Shown one piece after another: positions 12,121 to 24,515 of a stretch of 64,000 bases of DNA. The notes under the pieces are model-generated. The model did no database searches. It was not told the DNA's origin and saw only the letters and a program-made list of their open reading frames with translations. Position numbers and translations under genes: made by a program. Position 1 is the stretch's first letter. Every line of letters begins with the position of its first letter. Source of the stretch: Auanema rhodensis (lineage: Eukaryota > Nematoda > Chromadorea > Rhabditida > Rhabditidae); NCBI GenBank assembly GCA_964057225.1, contig OZ059900.1:19297638-19361637 (forward strand), read 5' to 3'.

Positions 12121-13334
12121 GAAAACCAGTTTTTGGAAATTTCGCTGTAAACAAGGTTTTGACTTACGATTTCATGTGTTCAAACTCATGCAATGTCAAT
12201 AAAACCTAGCTCAAAATTGTTCGTACAACGTCTAGTTCCACTTTCACGACAAAAAAACAGGGGTTAGAAAATTAAGGAAATTAGCATATTCTGAGGGCAC
12301 GCCCCTTATGGCTAATATTGATTAAATCGATTTTTGTTCATATGAGTCGTCAAATGCAACGAATTTCAGCGTGTTACATACTAAAATGAAGCATTTTACA
12401 TGCTGAACACTAGAAAAATACAAAAACACAGTATTTCCCATGAGAAATATTTTATTATGCTGGAAAACCAGTTTTTGGAAATTTCGCTGTAAACAAGGTT
12501 TTGACTTACGATTTCATGTGTTCAAACTCATGCAATGTCAATGAAACCTAGCTCAAAATTGTTCCTACAACGTCTAGTTCCACTTTCACGACAACAAAAC
12601 AGGGGTTAGAAAATTAAGGAAATTAGCATATTCTGAGGGCACGCCCCTTATGGCTAATATTGATTAAATCGATTTTTGTTCATATGAGTCGTCAAATGCA
12701 ACGAATTTCAGCGTGTTACATACTAAAATGAAGCATTTTACATGCTGAACACTATAAAAATACAAAAACACAGTATTTCCCATGAGAAATATTTTATTAT
12801 GCTGGAAAACCAGTTTTTGGAAATTTCGCTGTAAACAAGGTTTTGACTTACGATTTCATGTGTTCAAACTCATGCAATGTCAATGAAACCTAGCTCAAAA
12901 TTGTTCCTACAACGTCTAGTTCCACTTTCACGACAAAAAACAGGGGTTAGAAAATTAAGGAAATTAGCATATTCTGAGGGCACGCCCCTTATGGCTAATA
13001 TTGATTAAATCGATTTTTGTTCATATGAGTCGTCAAATGCAATTAATTTCAGCGTGTTACATACTAAAATGAAGCATTTTACATGCTGAACACTAAAAAA
13101 ATACAAAAACACAGTATTTCCCATGAGAAATATTTTATTATGCTGGAAAACGAGTTTTTGGAAATTTCGCTGTAAACAAGGTTTTGACTTACGATTTCAT
13201 GTGTTCAAACTCATGCAATGTCAATGAAACCTAGCTCAAAATTGTTCCTACAACGTCTAGTTCCACTTTCACGACAACAAAACAGGGGTTAGAAAATTAA
13301 GGAAATTAGCATATTCTGAGGGCACGCCCCTTAT

Positions 13335-16300
13335 GGCTAATATTGATTAAATCGATTTTTGTTCATATGAGTCGTCAAATGCAACGAATTTCAGCGTGTT
13401 ACATACTAAAATGAAGCATTTCACATGCTGAACACTAGAAAAATACAAAAACACAGTATTTCCCATGAGAAATATTTTATTATGCTGGAAAACCAGTTTT
13501 TGGAAATTTCGCTGTAAACAAGGTTTTGACTTACGATTTCATGTGTTCAAACTCATGCAATGTCAATGAAACCTAGCTCAAAATTGTTCCTACAACGTCT
13601 AGTTCCACTTTCACGACAACAAAACAGGGGTTAGAAAATTAAGGAAATTAGCATATTCTGAGGGCACGCCCCTTATGGCTAATATTGATTAAATCGATTT
13701 TTGTTCATATGAGTCGTCAAATGCAACGAATTTCAGCGTGTTACATACCAAAATGAAGCATTTCACATGCTGAACACTAGAAAAATACAAAAACACAGTA
13801 TTTCCCATGAGAAATATTTTATTATGCTGGAAAACCAGTTTTTGGAAATTTCGCTGTAAACAAGGTTTTGACTTACGATTTCATGTGTTCAAACTCATGC
13901 AATGTCAATAAAACCTAGCTCAAAATTGTTCGTACAACGTCTAGTTCCACTTTCACGACAAAAAAACAGGGGTTAGAAAATTAAGGAAATTAGCATATTC
14001 TGAGGGCACGCCCCTTATGGCTAATATTGATTAAATCGATTTTTGTTCATATGAGTCGTCAAATGCAACGAATTTCAGCGTGTTACATACTAAAATGAAG
14101 CATTTCACATGCTGAACACTAGAAAAATACAAAAACACAGTATTTCCCATGAGAAATATTTTATTATGCTGGAAAACCAGTTTTTGGAAATTTCGCTGTA
14201 AACAAGGTTTTGACTTACGATTTCATGTGTTCAAACTCATGCAATGTCAATGAAACCTAGCTCAAAATTGTTCGTACAACGTCTAGTTCCACTTTCACGA
14301 CAAAAAAACAGGGGTTAGAAAATTAAGGAAATTAGCATATTCTGAGGGCACGCCCCTTATGGCTAATATTGATTAAATCGATTTTTGTTCATATGAGTCG
14401 TCAAATGCAATTAATTTCAGCGTGTTACATACTAAAATGAAGCATTTTACATGCTGAACACTAAAAAAATACAAAAACACAGTATTTCCCATGAGAAATA
14501 TTTTATTATGCTGGAAAACGAGTTTTTGGAAATTTCGCTGTAAACAAGGTTTTGACTTACGATTTCATGTGTTCAAACTCATGCAATGTCAATGAAACCT
14601 AGCTCAAAATTGTTCCTACAACGTCTAGTTCCACTTTCACGACAAAAAAACAGGGGTTAGAAAATTAAGGAAATTAGCATATTCTGAGGGCACGCCCTTT
14701 ATGGCTAATATTGATTAAATCGATTTTTGTTCATATGAGTCGTCAAATGCAACGAATTTCAGCGTGTTACATACTAAAATGAAACATTTTACATGCTGAA
14801 CACTATAAAAATACAAAAACACAGTATTTCCCATGAGAAATATTTTATTATGCTGGAAAACCAGTTTTTGGAAATTTCGCTGTAAACAAGGTTTTGACTT
14901 ACGATTTCATGTGTTCAAACTCATGCAATGTCAATGAAACCTAGCTCAAAATTGTTCGTACAACGTCTAGTTCCACTTTCACGACAAAAAAACAGGGGTT
15001 AGAAAATTAAGGAAATTAGCATATTCTGAGGGCACGCCCCTTATGGCTAATATTGATTAAATCGATTTTTGTTCATATGAGTCGTCAAATGCAACGAATT
15101 TCAGCGTGTTACATACTAAAATGAAGCATTTCACATGCTGAACACTAGAAAAATACAAAAACACAGTATTTCCCATGAGAAATATTTTATTATGCTGGAA
15201 AACCAGTTTTTGGAAATTTCGCTGTAAACAAGGTTTTGACTTACGATTTCATGTGTTCAAACTCATGCAATGTCAATGAAACTTAGCTCAAAATTGTTCG
15301 TACAACGTCTAGTTCCACTTTCACGACAAAAAAACAGGGGTTAGAAAATTAAGGAAATTAGCATATTCTGAGGGCACGCCCCTTATGGCTAATATTGATT
15401 AAATCGATTTTTGTTCATATGAGTCGTCAAATGCAATTAATTTCAGCGTGTTACATACTAAAATGAAGCATTTTACATGCTGAACACTAAAAAACTACAA
15501 AAACACAGTATTTCCCATGAGAAATATTTTATTATGCTGGAAAACGAGTTTTTGGAAATTTCGCTGTAAACAAGGTTTTGACTTACGATTTCATGTGTTC
15601 AAACTCATGCAATGTCAATGAAACCTAGCTCAAAATTGTTCCTACAACGTCTAGTTCCACTTTCACGACAAAAAAACAGGGGTTAGAAAATTAAGGAAAT
15701 TAGCATATTCTGAGGGCACGCCCCTTATGGCTAATATTGATTAAATCGATTTTTGTTCATATGAGTCGTCAAATGCAACGAATTTCAGCGTGTTACATAC
15801 TAAAATGAAGCATTTCACATGCTGAACACTAGAAAAATACAAAAACACAGTATTTCCCATGAGAAATATTTTATTATGCTGGAAAACCAGTTTTTGGAAA
15901 TTTCGCTGTAAACAAGGTTTTGACTTACGATTTCATGTGTTCAAACTCATGCAATGTCAATAAAACCTAGCTCAAAATTGTTCGTACAACGTCTAGTTCC
16001 ACTTTCACGACAAAAAAACAGGGGTTAGAAAATTAAGGAAATTAGCATATTCTGAGGGCACGCCCCTTATGGCTAATATTGATTAAATCGATTTTTGTTC
16101 ATATGAGTCGTCAAATGCAACGAATTTCAGCGTGTTACATACTAAAATGAAGCATTTCACATGCTGAACACTAGAAAAATACAAAAACACAGTATTTCCC
16201 ATGAGAAATATTTTATTATGCTGGAAAACCAGTTTTTGGAAATTTCGCTGTAAACAAGGTTTTGACTTACGATTTCATGTGTTCAAACTCATGCAATGTC

Positions 16301-18276
16301 AATGAAACCTAGCTCAAAATTGTTCGTACAACGTCTAGTTCCACTTTCACGACAAAAAAACAGGGGTTAGAAAATTAAGGAAATTAGCATATTCTGAGGG
16401 CACGCCCCTTATGGCTAATATTGATTAAATCGATTTTTGTTCATATGAGTCGTCAAATGCAATTAATTTCAGCGTGTTACATACTAAAATGAAGCATTTT
16501 ACATGCTGAACACTAAAAAAATATAAAAACACAGTATTTCCCATGAGAAATATTTTATTATGCTGGAAAACGAGTTTTTGGAAATTTCGCTGTAAACAAG
16601 GTTTTGACTTACGATTTCATGTGTTCAAACTCATGCAATGTCAATGAAACCTAGCTCAAAATTGTTCCTACAACGTCTAGTTCCACTTTCACGACAAAAA
16701 AACAGGGGTTAGAAAATTAAGGAAATTAGCATATTCTGAGGGCACGCCCTTTATGGCTAATATTGATTAAATCGATTTTTGTTCATATGAGTCGTCAAAT
16801 GCAACGAATTTCAGCGTGTTACATACTAAAATGAAACATTTTACATGCTGAACACTATAAAAATACAAAAACACAGTATTTCCCATGAGAAATATTTTAT
16901 TATGCTGGAAAACCAGTTTTTGGAAATTTCGCTGTAAACAAGGTTTTGACTTACGATTTCATGTGTTCAAACTCATGCAATGTCAATAAAACCTAGCTCA
17001 AAATTGTTCGTACAACGTCTAGTTCCACTTTCACGACAAAAAACAGGGGTTAGAAAATTAAGGAAATTAGCATATTCTGAGGGCACGCCCCTTATGGCTA
17101 ATATTGATTAAATCGATTTTTGTTCATATGAGTCGTCAAATGCAACGAATTTCAGCGTGTTACATACTAAAATGAAGCATTTTACATGCTGAACACTAGA
17201 AAAATACAAAAACACAGTATTTCTCATGAGAAATATTTTATTATGCTGGAAAACCAGTTTTTGGAAATTTCGCTGTAAACAAGGTTTTGACTTACGATTT
17301 CATGTGTTCAAACTCATGCAATGTCAATAAAACCTAGCTCAAAATTGTTCGTACAACGTCTAGTTCCACTTTCACGACAAAAAAACAGGGGTTAGAAAAT
17401 TAAGGAAATTAGCATATTCTGAGGGCACGCCCCTTATGGCTAATATTGATTAAATCGATTTTTGTTCATATGAGTCGTCAAATGCAACGAATTTCAGCGT
17501 GTTACATACTAAAATGAAGCATTTTACATGCTGAACACTATAAAAATACAAAAACACAGTATTTCCCATGAGAAATATTTTATTATGCTGGAAAACCAGT
17601 TTTTGGAAATTTCGCTGTAAACAAGGTTTTGACTTACGATTTCATGTGTTCAAACTCATGCAATGTCAATGAAACCTAGCTCAAAATTGTTCCTACAACG
17701 TCTAGTTCCACTTTCACGACAAAAAACAGGGGTTAGAAAATTAAGGAAATTAGCATATTCTGAGGGCACGCCCCTTATGGCTAATATTGATTAAATCGAT
17801 TTTTGTTCATATGAGTCGTCAAATGCAACGAATTTCAGCGTGTTACATACTAAAATGAAGCATTTTACATGCTGAACACTAGAAAAATACAAAAACACAG
17901 TATTTCTCATGAGAAATATTTTATTATGCTGGAAAACCAGTTTTTGGAAATTTCGCTGTAAACAAGGTTTTGACTTACGATTTCATGTGTTCAAACTCAT
18001 GCAATGTCAATAAAACCTAGCTCAAAATTGTTCGTACAACGTCTAGTTCCACTTTCACGACAAAAAACAGGGGTTAGAAAATTAAGGAAATTAGCATATT
18101 CTGAGGGCACGCCCCTTATGGCTAATATTGATTAAATCGATTTTTGTTCATATGAGTCGTCAAATGCAACGAATTTCAGCGTGTTACATACTAAAATGAA
18201 GCATTTTACATGCTGAACACTAGAAAAATACAAAAACACAGTATTTCCCATGAGAAATATTTTATTATGCTGGAAA
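13335..18276 (+). repeat. Duplicated 14-monomer segment, second copy
   Basis: Matches 7180-12120 in monomer class order, ending at the inversion junction. Private differences include CATACCAAAA near 13747, AACTTAGCTC near 15281 and AATATAAAAAC near 16520. The preceding units from about 12650 match HOR units 1 and 2 at position 1, so array A is a mosaic of overlapping segmental duplications in whole-monomer steps. Confidence 0.7.
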
Positions 18277-18290
18277 TTTCATTTTAGTAT
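18271..18290. other. Inversion junction J1, plus to minus
   Basis: The plus unit runs to ...TTATGCTGGAAA at 18276 and, instead of continuing ACCAGTTTTT, switches to TTTCATTTTAGTATG at 18277, the reverse complement of CATACTAAAATGAAA from the middle of a unit. The join is blunt, with at most one shared base. From here units run in the minus direction. The flanking monomer classes are mirror-like: the third unit away on each side shares TATA, CAATGAAAC, CCTAC and 6A. The same breakpoint sequence recurs at 51805/51806. Confidence 0.97.
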
Positions 18291-21200
18291 GTAACACGCT
18301 GAAATTCGTTGCATTTGACGACTCATATGAACAAAAATCGATTTAATCAATATTAGCCATAAGGGGCGTGCCCTCAGAATATGCTAATTTCCTTAATTTT
18401 CTAACCCCTGTTTTGTTGTCGTGAAAGTGGAACTAGACGTTGTAGGAACAATTTTGAGCTAGGTTTCATTGACATTGCATGAGTTTGAACACATGAAATC
18501 GTAAGTCAAAACCTTGTTTACAGCGAAATTTCCAAAAACTGGTTTTCCAGCATAATAAAATATTTCTCATGGGAAATACTGTGTTTTTGTATTTTTCTAG
18601 TGTTCAGCATGTAAAATGCTTCATTTTAGTATGTAACACGCTGAAATTCGTTGCATTTGACGACTCATATGAACAAAAATCGATTTAATCAATATTAGCC
18701 ATAAGGGGCGTGCCCTCAGAATATGCTAATTTCCTTAATTTTCTAACCCCTGTTTTTTGTCGTGAAAGTGGAACTAGACGTTGTAGGAACAATTTTGAGC
18801 TAGGTTTCATTGACATTGCATGAGTTTGAACACATGAAATCGTAAGTCAAAACCTTGTTTACAGCGAAATTTCCAAAAACTGGTTTTCCAGCATAATAAA
18901 ATATTTCTCATGGGAAATACTGTGTTTTTGTATTTTTATAGTGTTCAGCATGTAAAATGCTTCATTTTAGTATGTAACACGCTGAAATTCGTTGCATTTG
19001 ACGACTCATATGAACAAAAATCGATTTAATCAATATTAGCCATAAGGGGCGTGCCCTCAGAATATGCTAATTTCCTTAATTTTCTAACCCCTGTTTTTTT
19101 GTCGTGAAAGTGGAACTAGACGTTGTACGAACAATTTTGAGCTAGGTTTTATTGACATTGCATGAGTTTGAACACATGAAATCGTAAGTCAAAACCTTGT
19201 TTACAGCGAAATTTCCAAAAACTGGTTTTCCAGCATAATAAAATATTTCTCATGGGAAATACTGTGTTTTTGTATTTTTCTAGTGTTCAGCATGTGAAAT
19301 GCTTCATTTTAGTATGTAACACGCTGAAATTCGTTGCATTTGACGACTCATATGAACAAAAATCGATTTAATCAATATTAGCCATAAGGGGCGTGCCCTC
19401 AGAATATGCTAATTTCCTTAATTTTCTAACCCCTGTTTTTTTGTCGTGAAAGTGGAACTAGACGTTGTACGAACAATTTTGAGCTAGGTTTCATTGACAT
19501 TGCATGAGTTTGAACACATGAAATCGTAAGTCAAAACCTTGTTTACAGCGAAATTTCCAAAAACTGGTTTTCCAGCATAATAAAATATTTCTCATGGGAA
19601 ATACTGTGTTTTTGTATTTTTATAGTGTTCAGCATGTAAAATGCTTCATTTTAGTATGTAACACGCTGAAATTCGTTGCATTTGACGACTCATATGAACA
19701 AAAATCGATTTAATCAATATTAGCCATAAGGGGCGTGCCCTCAGAATATGCTAATTTCCTTAATTTTCTAACCCCTGTTTTTTTGTCGTGAAAGTGGAAC
19801 TAGACGTTGTACGAACAATTTTGAGCTAGGTTTTATTGACATTGCATGAGTTTGAACACATGAAATCGTAAGTCAAAACCTTGTTTACAGCGAAATTTCC
19901 AAAAACTGGTTTTCCAGCATAATAAAATATTTCTCATTAGAAATACTGTGTTTTTGTATTTTTCTAGTGTTCAGCATGTAAAATGCTTCATTTTAGTATG
20001 TAACACGCTGAAATTCGTTGCATTTGACGACTCATATGAACAAAAATCGATTTAATCAATATTAGCCATAAGGGGCGTGCCCTCAGAATATGCTAATTTC
20101 CTTAATTTTCTAACCCCTGTTTTTTTGTCGTGAAAGTGGAACTAGACGTTGTACGAACAATTTTGAGCTAGGTTTCATTGACATTGCATGAGTTTGAACA
20201 CATGAAATCGTAAGTCAAAACCTTGTTTACAGCGAAATTTCCAAAAACTGGTTTTCCAGCATAATAAAATATTTCTCATGGGAAATACTGTGTTTTTGTA
20301 TTTTTCTAGTGTTCAGCATGTGAAATGCTTCATTTTAGTATGTAACACGCTGAAATTCGTTGCATTTGACGACTCATATGAACAAAAATCGATTTAATCA
20401 ATATTAGCCATAAGGGGCGTGCCCTCAGAATATGCTAATTTCCTTAATTTTCTAACCCCTGTTTTGTTGTCGTGAAAGTGGAACTAGACGTTGTAGGAAC
20501 AATTTTGAGCTAGGTTTCATTGACATTGCATGAGTTTGAACACATGAAATCGTAAGTCAAAACCTTGTTTACAGCGAAATTTCCAAAAACTGGTTTTCCA
20601 GCATAATAAAATATTTCTCATGGGAAATACTGTGTTTTTGTATTTTTATAGTGTTCAGCATGTAAAATGTTTCATTTTAGTATGTAACACGCTGAAATTC
20701 GTTGCATTTGACGACTCATATGAACAAAAATCGATTTAATCAATATAAGCCATAAAGGGCGTGCCCTCAGAATCTGCTAATTTCCTTAATTTTCTAACCC
20801 CTGTTTTTTTGTCGTGAAAGTGGAACTAGACGTTGTAGGAACAATTTTGAGCTAGATTTCATTGACATTGCATGAGTTTGAACACATGAAATCGTAAGTC
20901 AAAACCTTGTTTACAGCGAAATTTCCAAAAACTCGTTTTCCAGCATAATAAAATATTTCTCATGGGAAATACTGTGTTTTTGTATTTTTTTAGTGTTCAG
21001 CATGTAAAATGCTTCATTTTAGTATGTAACACGCTGAAATTCGTTGCATTTGACGACTCATATGAACAAAAATCGATTTAATCAATATTAGCCATAAGGG
21101 GCGTGCCCTCAGAATATGCTAATTTCCTTAATTTTCTAACCCCTGTTTTTTTGTCGTGAAAGTGGAACTAGACGTTGTACGAACAATTTTGAGCTAGGTT

Positions 21201-21699
21201 TCATGGACATTGCATGAGTTTGAACACATGAAATCGTAAGTCAAAACCTTGTTTACAGCGAAATTTCCAAAAACTGGTTTTCCAGCATAATAAAATATTT
21301 CTCATGGGAAATACTGTGTTTTTGTATTTTTATAGTGTTCAGCATGTAAAATGTTTCATTTTAGTATGTAACACGCTGAAATTCGTTGCATTTGACGACT
21401 CATATGAACAAAAATCGATTTAATCAATATAAGCCATAAAGGGCGTGCCCTCAGAATCTGCTAATTTCCTTAATTTTCTAACCCCTGTTTTTTTGTCGTG
21501 AAAGTGGAACTAGACGTTGTAGGAACAATTTTGAGCTAGATTTCATTGACATTGCATGAGTTTGAACACATGAAATCGTAAGTCAAAACCTTGTTTACAG
21601 CGAAATTTCCAAAAACTCGTTTTCCAGCATAATAAAATATTTCTCATGAGAAATACTGTGTTTTTGTATTTTTCTAGTGTTCAGCATGTGAAATGCTTC

Positions 21700-23400
21700 A
21701 TTTTAGTATGTAACACGCTGAAATTCGTTGCATTTGACGACTCATATGAACAAAAATCGATTTAATCAATATTAGCCATAAGGGGCGTGCCCTCAGAATA
21801 TGCTAATTTCCTTAATTTTCTAACCCCTGTTTTTTTGTCGTGAAAGTGGAACTAGACGTTGTAGGAACAATTTTGAGCTAGGTTTCATTGACATTGCATG
21901 AGTTTGAACACATGAAATCGTAAGTCAAAACCTTGTTTACAGCGAAATTTCCAAAAACTGGTTTTCCAGCATAATAAAATATTTCTCATGGGAAATACTG
22001 TGTTTTTGTATTTTTATAGTGTTCAGCATGTAAAATGTTTCATTTTAGTATGTAACACGCTGAAATTCGTTGCATTTGACGACTCATATGAACAAAAATC
22101 GATTTAATCAATATAAGCCATAAAGGGCGTGCCCTCAGAATCTGCTAATTTCCTCAATTTTCTAACCCCTGTTTTTTTGTCGTGAAAGTGGAACTAGACG
22201 TTGTAGGAACAATTTTGAGCTAGATTTCATTGACATTGCATGAGTTTGAACACATGAAATCGTAAGTCAAAACCTTGTTTACAGCGAAATTTCCAAAAAC
22301 TCGTTTTCCAGCATAATAAAATATTTCTCATGGGAAATACTGTGTTTTTGTATTTTTATAGTGTTCAGCATGTAAAATGTTTCATTTTAGTATGTAACAC
22401 GCTGAAATTCGTTGCATTTGACGACTCATATGAACAAAAATCGATTTAATCAATATAAGCCATAAAGGGCGTGCCCTCAGAATCTGCTAATTTCCTTAAT
22501 TTTCTAACCCCTGTTTTTTTGTCGTGAAAGTGGAACTAGACGTTGTAGGAACAATTTTGAGCTAGATTTCATTGACATTGCATGAGTTTGAACACATGAA
22601 ATCGTAAGTCAAAACCTTGTTTACAGCGAAATTTCCAAAAACTCGTTTTCCAGCATAATAAAATATTTCTCATGAGAAATACTGTGTTTTTGTATTTTTC
22701 TAGTGTTCAGCATGTGAAATGCTTCATTTTAGTATGTAACACGCTGAAATTCGTTGCATTTGACGACTCATATGAACAAAAATCGATTTAATCAATATTA
22801 GCCATAAGGGGCGTGCCCTCAGAATATGCTAATTTCCTTAATTTTCTAACCCCTGTTTTTTTGTCGTGAAAGTGGAACTAGACGTTGTAGGAACAATTTT
22901 GAGCTAGGTTTCATTGACATTGCATGAGTTTGAACACATGAAATCGTAAGTCAAAACCTTGTTTACAGCGAAATTTCCAAAAACTGGTTTTCCAGCATAA
23001 TAAAATATTTCTCATGGGAAATACTGTGTTTTTGTATTTTTATAGTGTTCAGCATGTAAAATGTTTCATTTTAGTATGTAACACGCTGAAATTCGTTGCA
23101 TTTGACGACTCATATGAACAAAAATCGATTTAATCAATATAAGCCATAAAGGGCGTGCCCTCAGAATCTGCTAATTTCCTCAATTTTCTAACCCCTGTTT
23201 TTTTGTCGTGAAAGTGGAACTAGACGTTGTAGGAACAATTTTGAGCTAGATTTCATTGACATTGCATGAGTTTGAACACATGAAATCGTAAGTCAAAACC
23301 TTGTTTACAGCGAAATTTCCAAAAACTCGTTTTCCAGCATAATAAAATATTTCTCATGGGAAATACTGTGTTTTTGTATTTTTCTAGTGTTCAGCATGTG
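21700..23400 (-). repeat. Local trimer periodicity of 1026 bp in array B
   Basis: Variant combinations recur every 1026 bp (three units). TTTCTAGTG followed by GTGAAATGC occurs near 21674 and 22700, and CCTCAATTTT at 22152 and 23178. The trimer consists of a GGGGCGTG unit, an AAAGGGCG/AATCTGC unit with CCTCAA, and an AAAGGGCG/AATCTGC unit without it, with small differences between repeats. Confidence 0.65.
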
Positions 23401-24515
23401 AAATGCTTCATTTTAGTATGTAACACGCTGAAATTCGTTGCATTTGACGACTCATATGAACAAAAATCGATTTAATCAATATTAGCCATAAGGGGCGTGC
23501 CCTCAGAATATGCTAATTTCCTTAATTTTCTAACCCCTGTTTTTTTGTCGTGAAAGTGGAACTAGACGTTGTACGAACAATTTTGAGCTAGGTTTCATTG
23601 ACATTGCATGAGTTTGAACACATGAAATCGTAAGTCAAAACCTTGTTTACAGCGAAATTTCCAAAAACTGGTTTTCCAGCATAATAAAATATTTCTCATG
23701 GGAAATACTGTGTTTTTGTATTTTTATAGTGTTCAGCATGTAAAATGTTTCATTTTAGTATGTAACACGCTGAAATTCGTTGCATTTGACGACTCATATG
23801 AACAAAAATCGATTTAATCAATATAAGCCATAAAGGGCGTGCCCTCAGAATCTGCTAATTTCCTTAATTTTCTAACCCCTGTTTTTTTGTCGTGAAAGTG
23901 GAACTAGACGTTGTAGGAACAATTTTGAGCTAGGTTTCATTGACATTGCATGAGTTTGAACACATGAAATCGTAAGTCAAAACCTTGTTTACAGCGAAAT
24001 TTCCAAAAACTCGTTTTCCAGCATAATAAAATATTTCTCATGGGAAATACTGTGTTTTTGTATTTTTTTAGTGTTCAGCATGTAAAATGCTTCATTTTAG
24101 TATGTGACACGCTGAAATTAATTGCATTTGACGACTCATATGAACAAAAATCGATTTAATCAATATTAGCCATAAGGGGCGTGCCCTCAGAATATGCTAA
24201 TTTCCTCAATTTTCTAACCCCTGTTTTTTTGTCGTGAAAGTGGAACTAGACGTTGTACGAACAATTTTGAGCTAGGTTTCATTGACATTGCATGAGTTTG
24301 AACACATGAAATCGTAAGTCAAAACCTTGTTTACAGCGAAATTTCCAAAAACTGGTTTTCCAGCATAATAAAATATTTCTCATGGGAAATACTGTGTTTT
24401 TGTATTTTTCTAGTGTTCAGCATGTGAAATGCTTCATTTTAGTATGTAACACGCTGAAATTCGTTGCATTTGACGACTCATATGAACAAAAATCGATTTA
24501 ATCAATATTAGCCAT

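Larger units (their letters stand above)
1..18276 (+). repeat. Satellite array A, about 53.5 monomers of about 342 bp, plus orientation
   Basis: Head-to-tail copies begin with ATGGCTAAT at 1, 342, 684, 1026, 1368, 1710, 2052, 2394, 2735, 3077, 3419, 3761, 4103 and so on to 18118, giving 53 complete units and a final 159-bp partial. Most units are 342 bp. The 341-bp units have six instead of seven A in the run near the end, or one C fewer in the GC-rich motif (the unit ending at 2734). Units look more than 95% identical by eye and differ at a few recurring sites. No non-satellite base is visible inside the array. The left edge is the window edge, so the array may continue outside. The array ends abruptly at an inversion junction. 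Confidence 0.98.

Noticed and set aside
18271-18290. Assembly error at the orientation switches
   Set aside because: Not excluded, but J1 and J3 share a precise fusion while their flanks differ in variants, and J2 carries private changes and a deletion, which is easier to explain as real sequence. Raw reads would decide.
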